Notes under the pieces: generated by a model
Seen by the model: only the letters and a program-made list of their open reading frames with translations
Database searches by the model: none
Told to the model about the DNA's origin: nothing
From: DAOVQB01 sp023128935
Lineage (GTDB): Bacteria; Eisenbacteria; RBG-16-71-46; CAIMUX01; WJJG01
Assembly (NCBI GenBank): GCA_030628905.1
Contig: DAOVQB010000004.1
Coordinates: forward strand, 1-59,900
Length of the DNA stretch: 59,900 nt
Direction of reading: 5' to 3'
Made by a program: the position numbers and the translations under genes
Part shown: positions 48,603-56,451 of the stretch, piece after piece
How the letters are laid out: the number at the start of each line of letters is the position of its first letter
Numbering within the stretch: position 1 is the first letter of the stretch

Positions 48603-50147
48603 ATGTCGCTTGCCAAGAAGGTGCAGGATCTTGTCTCCAGAATGAAGCGCCTTACGGCAGGCGGTGGTGGAAAGGCCGTCGAGAAACAGGTTGCCAGCGG
48701 GAAACTCACTGCACGTGACCGAATTCGCGCGCTTCTCGATCCGGATTCCTTCCACGAGTACGATCTGTTTGTCGAGCACAAATGCCGGGAATTCGGCATG
48801 GAGCGCAAGCCACTCCCTGGCGATGGGGTCGTCACAGGAACAGGAACGGTCCAGGGTTTTCCCATCTGCATATTCGCGCAGGATTTCACGGTGGCCGGTG
48901 GATCGCTCGGACTGATGCATGCACGCAAGATCACGAAGATCATGGATCAAGCCATGAAGCTCGGTGTTCCCCTGATCGGCATTAATGACTCGGGGGGTGC
49001 GCGTATTCAAGAGGGAGTCAACTCGCTTGCCGGCTATGGGGAGATCTTCTATCGCAATACGCTGGCGTCCGGAGTCATCCCGCAGATCTCGGTAATCCTC
49101 GGGCCTTGCGCGGGTGGCGCGGTCTACTCGCCAGCGCTGACTGATTTCGTGTTTGTGGTCGATCAGATCTCGAAGATGTTTATCACCGGGCCCGAGGTGA
49201 TCAAGACCGTGCTTGGGGAAGAGATCTCGATGGAGGATTTGGGCGGAGCCCGCGTGCAGGCCGAGATCTCCGGAAATGCGCATTTTTACGCAGAGAGCGA
49301 GCAGGAGTGCTTTGAGCAGATCAAGAGGTTGATGACCTTTATCCCCTGGAACAGTAGGAAGAAAGCTGACCCGTTTCCGCCCAAGCCTCCCAAATCCCGA
49401 TCTGCGGTCGAAGTGATCGTTCCTTCCGAGCCCAAGCAGCCCTTTGATGTGCGGGATGTGATCCGGGCTCTGTGTGATGATTCGGATTTCTTTGAGGTCC
49501 AGGAACACTGGGCAGCCAACATCGTAATCGGTTTTGCCAGACTAAACGGTCGGACCATTGGGGTGATCGGGAACCAACCACTGGTGCTTGCCGGGGTGCT
49601 CGATATCGATGCATCCGACAAGGCTGCTCGCTTCATCCGGTTCTGCGATGCCTTCAACATCCCTCTGGTGACCCTTGTTGATCTGCCTGGCTATATGCCG
49701 GGCGTGGACCAGGAACACGCAGGCATCATTCGCCATGGCGCCAAAGTGCTTTACTCCTACAGTGAGGCAACTGTGCCCAAGATCACGGTGATTCTGCGCA
49801 AGGCCTATGGTGGTGGATACATTGCCATGTGCTCGCGCCACCTGGGTGCGGACTTCGTCTTCGCCTGGCCATCGGCGGAGATCGCAGTGATGGGTTCCGA
49901 GGGAGCTGCGAACATCATCTTTCGCAAGGAGATCGCTGCCGCGGATCATCCTCAGGAGGCGCGGGAGGCCAAGATGCGAGAGTATGCGGAGCGATTCGCG
50001 AATCCATACCTTGCTGCCGCCGAGGGACACATCGATGCAGTGATCAAGCCAGAGGAAACACGCGACTATCTGATCCATGCTGTCGAGGTGTCGCGGCATA
50101 AGTCGGAGGTGAGACCTGCCCGGAAGCATGGTGTACCGCCATTCTAG
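48603..50147 (+). CDS. Acyl-CoA carboxylase carboxyltransferase (PccB-type)
   Basis: A 514-residue biotin-dependent carboxyltransferase. It shows RIRALLDPDSFHEYDLFVEH, GDGVVTGTGTVQGFPICIFA then QDFTVAGGSLGLMHARKITK (acyl-CoA site), INDSGGARIQEGVNSLAGYG (oxyanion glycine pair), and in the second half PGYMPGVDQEHAGIIRHGAK and VILRKAYGGGYIAMCSRHLG. Length matches PccB/MmdA. With the biotin carrier at 50279 it could serve a propionyl/acetyl-CoA carboxylase or a methylmalonyl-CoA decarboxylase; no biotin carboxylase is in the window, so the two cannot be told apart here. Confidence 0.9.
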   Translation: MSLAKKVQDLVSRMKRLTAGGGGKAVEKQVASGKLTARDRIRALLDPDSFHEYDLFVEHKCREFGMERKPLPGDGVVTGTGTVQGFPICIFAQDFTVAGGSLGLMHARKITKIMDQAMKLGVPLIGINDSGGARIQEGVNSLAGYGEIFYRNTLASGVIPQISVILGPCAGGAVYSPALTDFVFVVDQISKMFITGPEVIKTVLGEEISMEDLGGARVQAEISGNAHFYAESEQECFEQIKRLMTFIPWNSRKKADPFPPKPPKSRSAVEVIVPSEPKQPFDVRDVIRALCDDSDFFEVQEHWAANIVIGFARLNGRTIGVIGNQPLVLAGVLDIDASDKAARFIRFCDAFNIPLVTLVDLPGYMPGVDQEHAGIIRHGAKVLYSYSEATVPKITVILRKAYGGGYIAMCSRHLGADFVFAWPSAEIAVMGSEGAANIIFRKEIAAADHPQEAREAKMREYAERFANPYLAAAEGHIDAVIKPEETRDYLIHAVEVSRHKSEVRPARKHGVPPF

Positions 50148-50278
50148 TGACTTGGAGGGAAAAGAGCCCTGACGGGCGGGAGAGATATGCATCGCTGTAG
50201 CTATGCGGGGAATTGACCAAAGTAGGTGCGGATCGGAAGGCCGCGGACATGGATAAACGCGAGAGGAGGGGATGCGGG

Positions 50279-50587
50279 ATGGAAGGCTTCGACAACCTCT
50301 TCGTTGGCGGCTCGAGCTATTGGACACGCATGACCCCGAAGTTCAGGAGCCGGAAGCCCTTTGTGCGCCGGGATCCGAAGCAGATCCGCGCTGCTATCCC
50401 AGGGAGCATCCTGGAGGTTCTTGTGCGCCCCGGCCAGAAGATCACATGCGGAGATCCATTGCTCGTTCTAGAGGCGATGAAGATGCAGAACGATGTATGT
50501 GCCAAGTGCGATGGGAGCATCAAGCAGGTGCTGGTCAAGCCGGGTCAGAGAGTTTCCAAAGGAGATCTCCTGGTGCAGATCGAGTAA
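50279..50587 (+). CDS. Biotin carboxyl carrier protein
   Basis: A 102-residue biotinyl domain protein. The lysine to be biotinylated lies in LLVLEAMKMQNDVCAKCDGS (EAMKM), and IPGSILEVLVRPGQKITCGD and KQVLVKPGQRVSKGDLLVQI form the two flanking halves of the barrel. GAGGAGGGG eight bases upstream favours the ATG at 50279 over earlier in-frame starts (50213, 50249). It serves the carboxyltransferase immediately upstream. Confidence 0.88.
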   Translation: MEGFDNLFVGGSSYWTRMTPKFRSRKPFVRRDPKQIRAAIPGSILEVLVRPGQKITCGDPLLVLEAMKMQNDVCAKCDGSIKQVLVKPGQRVSKGDLLVQIE

Positions 50588-50710
50588 GCGCTAATCCCCC
50601 GAATCTCTCCCGAAGCGATGCTCAATTGTTATCCTGAGATGCCGATAAGTACGCATGTGGACGCTCATTGTGCTCCATCCAAGGGTTCGATGACTGGGAG
50701 GGTTTTATCC

Positions 50711-52657
50711 GTGGCCAAGCCCAAACGCAAGAAGCTGGGTGACATACTCATCGAAGCTGGGGTTGTCTCGCAGCAAGCAGTGGAACGTGTGCTGGCGGAC
50801 CCGAGTATCCGGACGCGGAGGATTGGAGAGCGCTTGATTGAAGCCGGAATCTGTCGTGATGACCACATTGCAGCGGCGCTCTCCTGTCAGCTGGGACTGA
50901 ACCGCGTAGAGCTGCCGGTCACTGTCGTTGAGCCCGAGGCCGTGGCACTTGTGCCAGAGAAGCTGGCACGCAGGCATGCGGTCATGCCGCTGAGCGTCGA
51001 TGAGAGCCACATCTGGGTAGCGTTTGCCGACCCACTTGATCTCGGAGCAGCTGAGGATGTTGAGTTTGCTACCGGGCGCACGGTATTGGCCAAGGTATCC
51101 ACGAAGCAGGACATCATGTGGGCTATCGGCAAGCACTATCGCATGAATGAGAGCGTGGACAGCATTATGTCAAGCCTCGCCGAAGGAAACAGGCGTGCTT
51201 CTTTTGAAGTCCTTCGTAATCCGCAGGAGCAAGCGACGGACAACACCGAGGATCCGCAAAAAAGAGGCCAGGCGGCACCGGTCATCCGCATGGTGAACCG
51301 CATATTCGCTGCTGCCATACAGGACCGCGCCTCTTGTATTCATCTCGAGCCCACGCGTGACAAGTTCATTATCCGAACTCGAGTGGATGGGCAGCTCCGC
51401 CAGAACCTCGAAATGCCGAAGTGGATTCAAGGGGCCGTGACATCCCGAATCAAGATCATGGCGCAGATGGACACTGCGGAGAAGCGGATACCACAGGATG
51501 GAATAATCCGCGCGTGGGTCAGTAGTATGGGAATCGACTTGAGAGTCTCGAGTCTGCCACTGAATTACGGTGAGAAGATTGTCATTCGAATTCTTGACGC
51601 AAGAAACGCTCCAAGCTCGCTTGAAGAGATCGGTCTCAATGGCAGAGATCTAGAAGCCATGCGAGCCATGGTTGACAAGCCGCAGGGCATCGTGCTTGTC
51701 ACCGGTTCTACTGAGAGCGGGAAGACGACCACCCTCTATGCAGCTCTCCGCGAAGCAAAGAGCGAGACCAAGAATATAGTTACGATCGAGGACCCAATTG
51801 AGCATGACATAAGTGGGATCAACCAGGTCGGAATAGATGAGAAGGAGGGGCGCACTTATGCGTCCGTTCTCCCCTCCATTCTCAAGCAAGATCCTGACGT
51901 GATCATGGTTGGCGAATTGAGAGACCTCGATACTGCAACCATCGCCATGCAGGCATCTCTTACGGGACAGCTGGTTCTGAGCACGGTTCACACAAACGGC
52001 ACAATTGCCACCATTGCCAGGCTCAGGAACTTGGGGCTCTCATCATATCTGATTGCTTCAGCGGTTACAGCCATCCTGGCCCAGAAACTCGTGCGGGTGA
52101 TCTGTCCGCAATGCAAGATCGAGGATTCTCCATCGGAGGATCAACTGCGAGCGATCGGTCTGACTAGCGATCAACTGGGCGAGCTGCGCTTCTCTCGGGG
52201 CAAGGGGTGCCCGAAGTGCGGAGGGACAGGATACCGTGGAAAGACAGGCCTTTTTGAGTTACTGATCCTGAGCCCGAAGCTGAAGGAGAGTATCTGCAAC
52301 GGGGCCTCAGAGACGATACTCTGGCAGATAGCCGTGGCTGAAGGGATGAAGACACTGCTGCGCGTGGGCATCGAAAAGGTACTTGAAGGCGTAACAACAG
52401 TGGAAGAACTGATTCGCGCAACGCAGGTCAGTGAAGGTCTAAATGCGATATGTTCCGCATGCGGCCACATGGTTGAACCGGGCTTTCTCGTATGTCCCAA
52501 GTGTGGCTTGAGAATGACGCACATCTGCCCCTCCTGCAGTACGATCATAGATCCCGAGTGGAACTTCTGTCCCTACTGTGCCTCAGAGATCAGGCCAGAG
52601 GTCCGCAGCGTCGCAAGCGGTTCGGGTGGGACGGTCCAGGTGCTGCGACAGCCGTGA
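50711..52657 (+). CDS. PilB/GspE-type ATPase with extra zinc ribbons
   Basis: About 648 residues from the GTG at 50711 (GGGAGGG nine bases upstream; the open frame reaches back to 50618). The N-terminal MshEN/T2SSE_N domain begins KKLGDILIEAGVVSQQAVER. The motor has the P-loop VLVTGSTESGKTTTLYAALR, where most relatives have GPTGSGKT, then NIVTIEDPIEH (Asp box), QDPDVIMVGELRDLDTATIA (Walker B) and LVLSTVHTNGTIATIARL (His box). The tetracysteine CPQC...CPKCGGTGYRG is present. A C-terminal extension adds two more zinc ribbons (CSACGHMVEPGFLVCPKCG and CPSCSTIIDPEWNFCPYC). No pilus or secretion genes are adjacent. Confidence 0.85.
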   Translation: MAKPKRKKLGDILIEAGVVSQQAVERVLADPSIRTRRIGERLIEAGICRDDHIAAALSCQLGLNRVELPVTVVEPEAVALVPEKLARRHAVMPLSVDESHIWVAFADPLDLGAAEDVEFATGRTVLAKVSTKQDIMWAIGKHYRMNESVDSIMSSLAEGNRRASFEVLRNPQEQATDNTEDPQKRGQAAPVIRMVNRIFAAAIQDRASCIHLEPTRDKFIIRTRVDGQLRQNLEMPKWIQGAVTSRIKIMAQMDTAEKRIPQDGIIRAWVSSMGIDLRVSSLPLNYGEKIVIRILDARNAPSSLEEIGLNGRDLEAMRAMVDKPQGIVLVTGSTESGKTTTLYAALREAKSETKNIVTIEDPIEHDISGINQVGIDEKEGRTYASVLPSILKQDPDVIMVGELRDLDTATIAMQASLTGQLVLSTVHTNGTIATIARLRNLGLSSYLIASAVTAILAQKLVRVICPQCKIEDSPSEDQLRAIGLTSDQLGELRFSRGKGCPKCGGTGYRGKTGLFELLILSPKLKESICNGASETILWQIAVAEGMKTLLRVGIEKVLEGVTTVEELIRATQVSEGLNAICSACGHMVEPGFLVCPKCGLRMTHICPSCSTIIDPEWNFCPYCASEIRPEVRSVASGSGGTVQVLRQP

Positions 52658-52996
52658 TGGGCGCCACAGCCAGGGTCCAGCCGGCCGCATCTGTACTAAG
52701 GGCTCGCGGAAGAATAACTTCCCATTTACGCCGGTCCCGAACGCCGGGGACTTCGTTGCGGCTCCTCGGAGTAGTCCCGGCTACGCCTTCGTCGCCGCGC
52801 CTCGTCCTCAACGGTGCGGTCCTCGCCGCGGCTGTCCTGCCTGTGCTCAGCCAAATTGACCCACCTGATCGAGGTGTTGAGCGAAGCATGCGCTTGCGTA
52901 GAGGATGGCAATGAGGCGCAGGGCAGTGAAGCAAGAGAAAGAGCCCCCGTCATAGCCATGGACACGAACGTGCCCATTGGCTAGAACGAGGATATG
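52658..52996. other. Gene-free stretch, nothing recognised
   Basis: GC-rich sequence between the ATPase and the sulfatase fragment. Open frames on both strands carry no recognisable motifs or ribosome sites; it may be decayed mobile DNA. Confidence 0.4.
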
Positions 52997-53440
52997 CTAA
53001 GTACAAAAGGTATCGAAGCCGCGACCGAAGCCGTAGAAGTCCGACACGGTAAAGGAACTCAGGAAGGCCGCGGTGTGCCAACCGGCGTCTTTCAGGACGG
53101 TAGTCAGGGTGGGTACGAAATCCGGGAGGCGGTATCCCTCCTGCCCGTAGATCACGCGGACTTCATGGCGCGGTGGATTGAGCCCCGTGAGAATGGAGGC
53201 GTGGGCCGGGGGCGTGGCGGCCGAGGGGGAAATCGCCAGATCGAAGCAAACACCGTTCTGGGCTAGGGCGTCAAGATTCGGAGTGGTCTGGGGCGTGTGA
53301 CGGTAGCAACTCAGGTAGTCCGCACGGGTCGTGTCCAGGGTGACCAGGAGGACGTTGCAGGATGTTCCTCGCCTCTCATCCGGTGAGCGGGAACAGGCGC
53401 AGGACAACAGGGTGGGGATCAGAACGCTCACCGTGAGCAA
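52997..53440 (-). pseudogene. Truncated lipoprotein sulfatase N-terminal fragment
   Basis: A 147-residue frame: a lipoprotein-type signal (VSVLIPTLLSCACS, cysteine in a lipobox), then NVLLVTLDTTRADYLSCYRH, TPNLDALAQNGVCFDLAISP and AATPPAHASILTGLNPPRHE, then TTVLKDAGWHTAAFLSSFTV and FYGFGRGFDTF. This is the N-terminal quarter of a sulfatase-fold hydrolase; the metal-binding DHG region is missing because a stop follows. The usual modified Cys/Ser-x-Pro-x-Arg is not present. The start is a TTG with no clear ribosome site, so initiation is uncertain. Confidence 0.65.
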
Positions 53441-53539
53441 GGTCCACGGCGTTTTCCTGCTGCTACCCCCACCGGATCTACCTCCCCTGTTGGCGACAAC
53501 CGCCGGATCCTTCCCCGGAACTGGATTACGTGCCGAAGT

Positions 53540-53863
53540 TCACCCTCGGGGCGGCGTGTGCCTCCGCGGGACTTCGAACGGCTCGGCACGCTCGAAACCG
53601 AGGATCCCGGCGACGAAGCTCGTTATGTCTTCCAGCGCTTCCTTTGACGGGAGGCGCCTCTCGAACCGAACGCGGGGGAGATCATGAAGCACAGCCGTGT
53701 CGAGATCAAATGCGTCTCGCCCTGTTTCTTGAAGGTCGTTGCCCCAGCATTCTATTTCCTCTAACTCGTTTGAGACGCGAGTTAGAGGAAACAGAATCCG
53801 GCCACGGCAAAGAACCTTCGTGCCGGACCCGCGATTCCACCGAACGATCTCGACTCCTGCGCT
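53540..53863 (-). pseudogene. Coding remnant without start codon
   Basis: A 107-codon open frame on the minus strand with protein-like composition: GVEIVRWNRGSGTKVLCRGR, ILFPLTRVSNELEEIECWGN, DLQETGRDAFDLDTAVLHDL, PRVRFERRLPSKEALEDITS and FVAGILGFERAEPFEVPRRH. A TGA closes it at 53540. It has no ATG, GTG or TTG near its beginning and is cut by a stop just upstream, so it is a C-terminal fragment or a decayed gene. I do not recognise the family. A long hairpin (53749-53797) lies inside it. Confidence 0.45.
53749..53797. repeat. 20-bp-stem hairpin
   Basis: ATTCTATTTCCTCTAACTCG (53749-53768) and CGAGTTAGAGGAAACAGAAT (53778-53797) pair over 20 bases with one mismatch and a nine-base loop. No T run follows on either strand, so a simple terminator is unlikely. 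Confidence 0.8.
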
Positions 53864-53906
53864 TCAGACCGCTGGATAGAGGCGGACCCCTGAGAAGACG
53901 GGTTTG

Positions 53907-55364
53907 TCACTGCCCGCCATTGGCCAGGATCATCATTCGCGTAGCACTGCCATTCCCGGTGGCAATCCGATACAAATAGACTCCCGGAGAGAGTTTTATG
54001 TCACTCTCATTCCTGCCATTCCAAAGTGCGTAGTGCATACCGCGGTCCATCTCTGCATCAACCAGCCGTTTCACTAGTTGTCCCTGCACGTTGTAGATGT
54101 TCAGGACGACGGCCCCAGGTTCCCTAACGCGGTAGGAAATCGTAGTTGTATGGCCAAATGGATTGGGTGAATTCCCGGACAGAATGGAGGCGGTAGGAGC
54201 GCATGGATTCTGATCCGCGATACCTGAAGGCGAATCAGGCTCTGTCTTGCAGAGGTACAACTTTGTGCCACCATAGATGGGCCAGTCCCATCCACATACT
54301 ATGTACGCATCATCGAGCGTGCTTTCCAGTGAGTAGATACTTGTAGCCCCGAAGCCCGGAAGTGTCATCGTCCAGAGCGAATTGCCCTCGGAGTCGGTTC
54401 CCCTCAGAATGGGGTAATCGTAGATTTCGTAAGAGCCAGCTTCAGCGAGGATATAGCCGCCGTCGGTCGTCTGCCGAACATATGCCCCCACGCAGTAGAT
54501 GACGCCCGTCATGTACGCCTGCGTCCAGAGCGTGTCACCAGCCGCGTCGACCTTGATCAGAAACGGCCTGTTGGCGGAACCGAAATCACCGGTGATTCCA
54601 CTGACGACAAAGGCACTGTCGGCAGTCTGTCGCACCGACTGACCTCTCCCGCCCAAGTAGACCCTTGTCCAGATTGGATCGCCGTCGGCATCGGTCCGGA
54701 CAAGCTTGACGCTTCCTCCATCATCTCCAGTGAGGATATAGCCGCCATCAATGGTCTGCTGGACATCGTATGCCCCGCCACCGCCGAAGTGTCGTGTCCA
54801 TATTTCATCACCCGTGGAGTCGATTTTCAGGAGAGCAAAGCCGCCACCGGCAATGATATAGCCGCCGTCGGAGGTCCGGGCGATGGCATGGCCTTGGCCA
54901 TGTTGGCCAAAGTCGTAGGTTCGTGTCCAGGACACGTTGCCGAGGGAATCAGTGGCAATGGTGAAACAGTAGCTGTTCGTCCCAAATCCACCATAGCCCG
55001 TGGCGATGTAGCCACCATCATGGGTCAGGTCGACAGAATAGAGCAGTTCATTGCCCTCTCCAGGATTGAAGTCATATCGCCGCGTCCAGAGTTCCTCACC
55101 TTCGGAGTTGACCTTGACAAGGAAGTAGTCCTCACCGGGGAAGCCGGCTTCAGCGTACCCACAGGCGATATAGCCGCCATCCGGCGTGGCCTGCACGCAT
55201 CTGCCCTGGGGATAAGTGAAATCATCGCCATAGACATCAAACCAGTCGATCTCCGGAGGCCCGGCAAGTACTGGCCAAACCGCGAGGAGTGCGAGCAGAA
55301 CTGACAGGACCGTGGCCTTGACCACAAGCATATCCACAGAAATCGTGGAGAGTGCCGTTCTCAT
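53907..55364 (-). CDS. Secreted beta-propeller protein with T9SS-like sorting domain
   Basis: A 485-residue exported protein. The signal peptide is VKATVLSVLLALLAVWPVLA (about 15-34). The body holds about seven repeats of the form TPDGGYIACGYA / KVNSEGEELWTRRY (strand pairs with DGGYI and LWT), a beta-propeller. The C-terminal 90 residues (SPNPFGHTTTISYRVREPGA, then NIYNVQGQLVKRLVD and GRNESDIKLSPGVYLYRIAT) are the FlgD-Ig-like type A sorting domain of type IX secretion or its relatives. AAGGAG eight bases before the ATG at 55364. It lies 58 bases downstream of a TrmB regulator gene on the same strand. Role unknown; probably surface display. Confidence 0.88.
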   Translation of the reverse strand: MRTALSTISVDMLVVKATVLSVLLALLAVWPVLAGPPEIDWFDVYGDDFTYPQGRCVQATPDGGYIACGYAEAGFPGEDYFLVKVNSEGEELWTRRYDFNPGEGNELLYSVDLTHDGGYIATGYGGFGTNSYCFTIATDSLGNVSWTRTYDFGQHGQGHAIARTSDGGYIIAGGGFALLKIDSTGDEIWTRHFGGGGAYDVQQTIDGGYILTGDDGGSVKLVRTDADGDPIWTRVYLGGRGQSVRQTADSAFVVSGITGDFGSANRPFLIKVDAAGDTLWTQAYMTGVIYCVGAYVRQTTDGGYILAEAGSYEIYDYPILRGTDSEGNSLWTMTLPGFGATSIYSLESTLDDAYIVCGWDWPIYGGTKLYLCKTEPDSPSGIADQNPCAPTASILSGNSPNPFGHTTTISYRVREPGAVVLNIYNVQGQLVKRLVDAEMDRGMHYALWNGRNESDIKLSPGVYLYRIATGNGSATRMMILANGGQ

Positions 55365-55422
55365 GATGGTACTCCTTATCTTCCGAGTTCAGACCCTTTT
55401 GGCACCGGGACGATTCCCATCG

Positions 55423-56253
55423 TCATCCCACTGCCGGATGAACATCAGCGTCTTGCCAGAAGGTCTCAAATAGCACCTTCAGTCCTCTCGCCAGTGCTCG
55501 GTGTTCGACGATTTGCGAGGTCAATGAGGGTTGCCTGGAAACGGGATCTTCCAACGCCAATATGACGGTTCTTTCATCAATAATCGCCATCTTCATCGGA
55601 AGCTCCTTTATCACTCTGGCTTCTTCACCGGCTTTGACTGCTTGCTCTATGCCCCTGAAAAACCACCTCCTTTCATCCTCGTCTTTGGGAATCTCGTATA
55701 TGCATCTTCCCCTGACCCCCGTTTTCAGGATGTCCTTTTCCTGTTCGAGCTGCTCTGCCATTCCCTCTCGCGGGCCGGAATAGGGACCCTTTGAGAAGAC
55801 CAGAACCTCCTCCTTGGCTTCTTCGACCAACTGCATGAATCGTTTTCGGATCAGATGTGGCTCCTTTATGATCTCGATGTACTCGAGAGGATCGATGTCC
55901 TCACTCCTGTCGCCATAGACACGTGATAACTGGTCCTTCAAATGCGCAGCTGCCTTTAGAACCCGCTGTCTCCGCTCCTCAAAACTCTCCTCGTTTCTCC
56001 GAAGCAGGTTGTCAACAGCGACATCGATCTCTGAAGCTCGGTATTTCCTAATCTTGCCGGGGATGAAGCTGCACAGTCCTTTCTTCATTAGGGATTCGGT
56101 GACACTGTAGACCCTTGTTCTGGGGATACCTGACACTGTCGAAATCTGGGTTGCTGTGAGGGATTTCCTTTCCATCAAAGCCAAATACCCTCTTGCCTCA
56201 TAGGCGTTCAGACCCAGTTTGGCCAGGTTTTCAAGCAATGTTGCTTCAGTCAT
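55423..56253 (-). CDS. TrmB-family transcriptional regulator
   Basis: About 276 residues from the ATG at 56253, with GAGGTG eight bases upstream (a GTG four codons earlier is poorer). The N-terminal winged helix is LLENLAKLGLNAYEARGYLA then TATQISTVSGIPRTRVYSVT, followed by a coiled helix (RRNEESFEERRQRVLKAAAH) and a C-terminal PLD-like ligand domain (AKEEVLVFSKGPYSGPREGM, KMAIIDERTVILALEDP). TrmB proteins regulate sugar uptake in archaea and bacteria. It has its own strong promoter and likely also transcribes the secreted protein downstream. Confidence 0.88.
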   Translation of the reverse strand: MTEATLLENLAKLGLNAYEARGYLALMERKSLTATQISTVSGIPRTRVYSVTESLMKKGLCSFIPGKIRKYRASEIDVAVDNLLRRNEESFEERRQRVLKAAAHLKDQLSRVYGDRSEDIDPLEYIEIIKEPHLIRKRFMQLVEEAKEEVLVFSKGPYSGPREGMAEQLEQEKDILKTGVRGRCIYEIPKDEDERRWFFRGIEQAVKAGEEARVIKELPMKMAIIDERTVILALEDPVSRQPSLTSQIVEHRALARGLKVLFETFWQDADVHPAVG

Positions 56254-56294
56254 CGTTTGGTTCACCTCTGTCGTACCTCATTGGAGACAACATC

Positions 56295-56322
56295 ATTGTA
56301 ACAAAGTAACCCCTGATGTCAA
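56295..56322 (-). promoter_or_regulatory. Promoter of TrmB gene
   Basis: On the minus strand TTGACA (56322-56317), 16 bases, TACAAT (56300-56295), a near-perfect vegetative promoter. GTAAC direct repeats separated by three bases lie at 56299-56311 and may be an operator. Confidence 0.65.
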
Positions 56323-56382
56323 GGTGGAAATCCACGATTCAGGCGCCAATGACACCCCGGTCACATGCGCGAACCGAACCAT

Positions 56383-56410
56383 TTCGCGAATATTCGCGAA
56401 TATTCGCGAA
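56383..56410. promoter_or_regulatory. Triple TTCGCGAA palindrome operator
   Basis: Three copies of TTCGCGAA (56383-56390, 56393-56400, 56403-56410) joined by TA, making the whole 28-base block a perfect palindrome. It ends six bases before the -35 box of the downstream AlbA-type gene, the position of an operator. Confidence 0.8.
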
Positions 56411-56416
56411 ACGTGG

Positions 56417-56445
56417 TTGACGCCGAAACGAGGGCGTCGTAGGAT
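56417..56445 (+). promoter_or_regulatory. Promoter giving a leaderless start
   Basis: TTGACG (56417-56422), 17 bases, TAGGAT (56440-56445). The expected start of transcription is at or within one or two bases of the ATG at 56452, and no ribosome site precedes that ATG. Confidence 0.6.
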
Positions 56446-56451
56446 CGGCCC

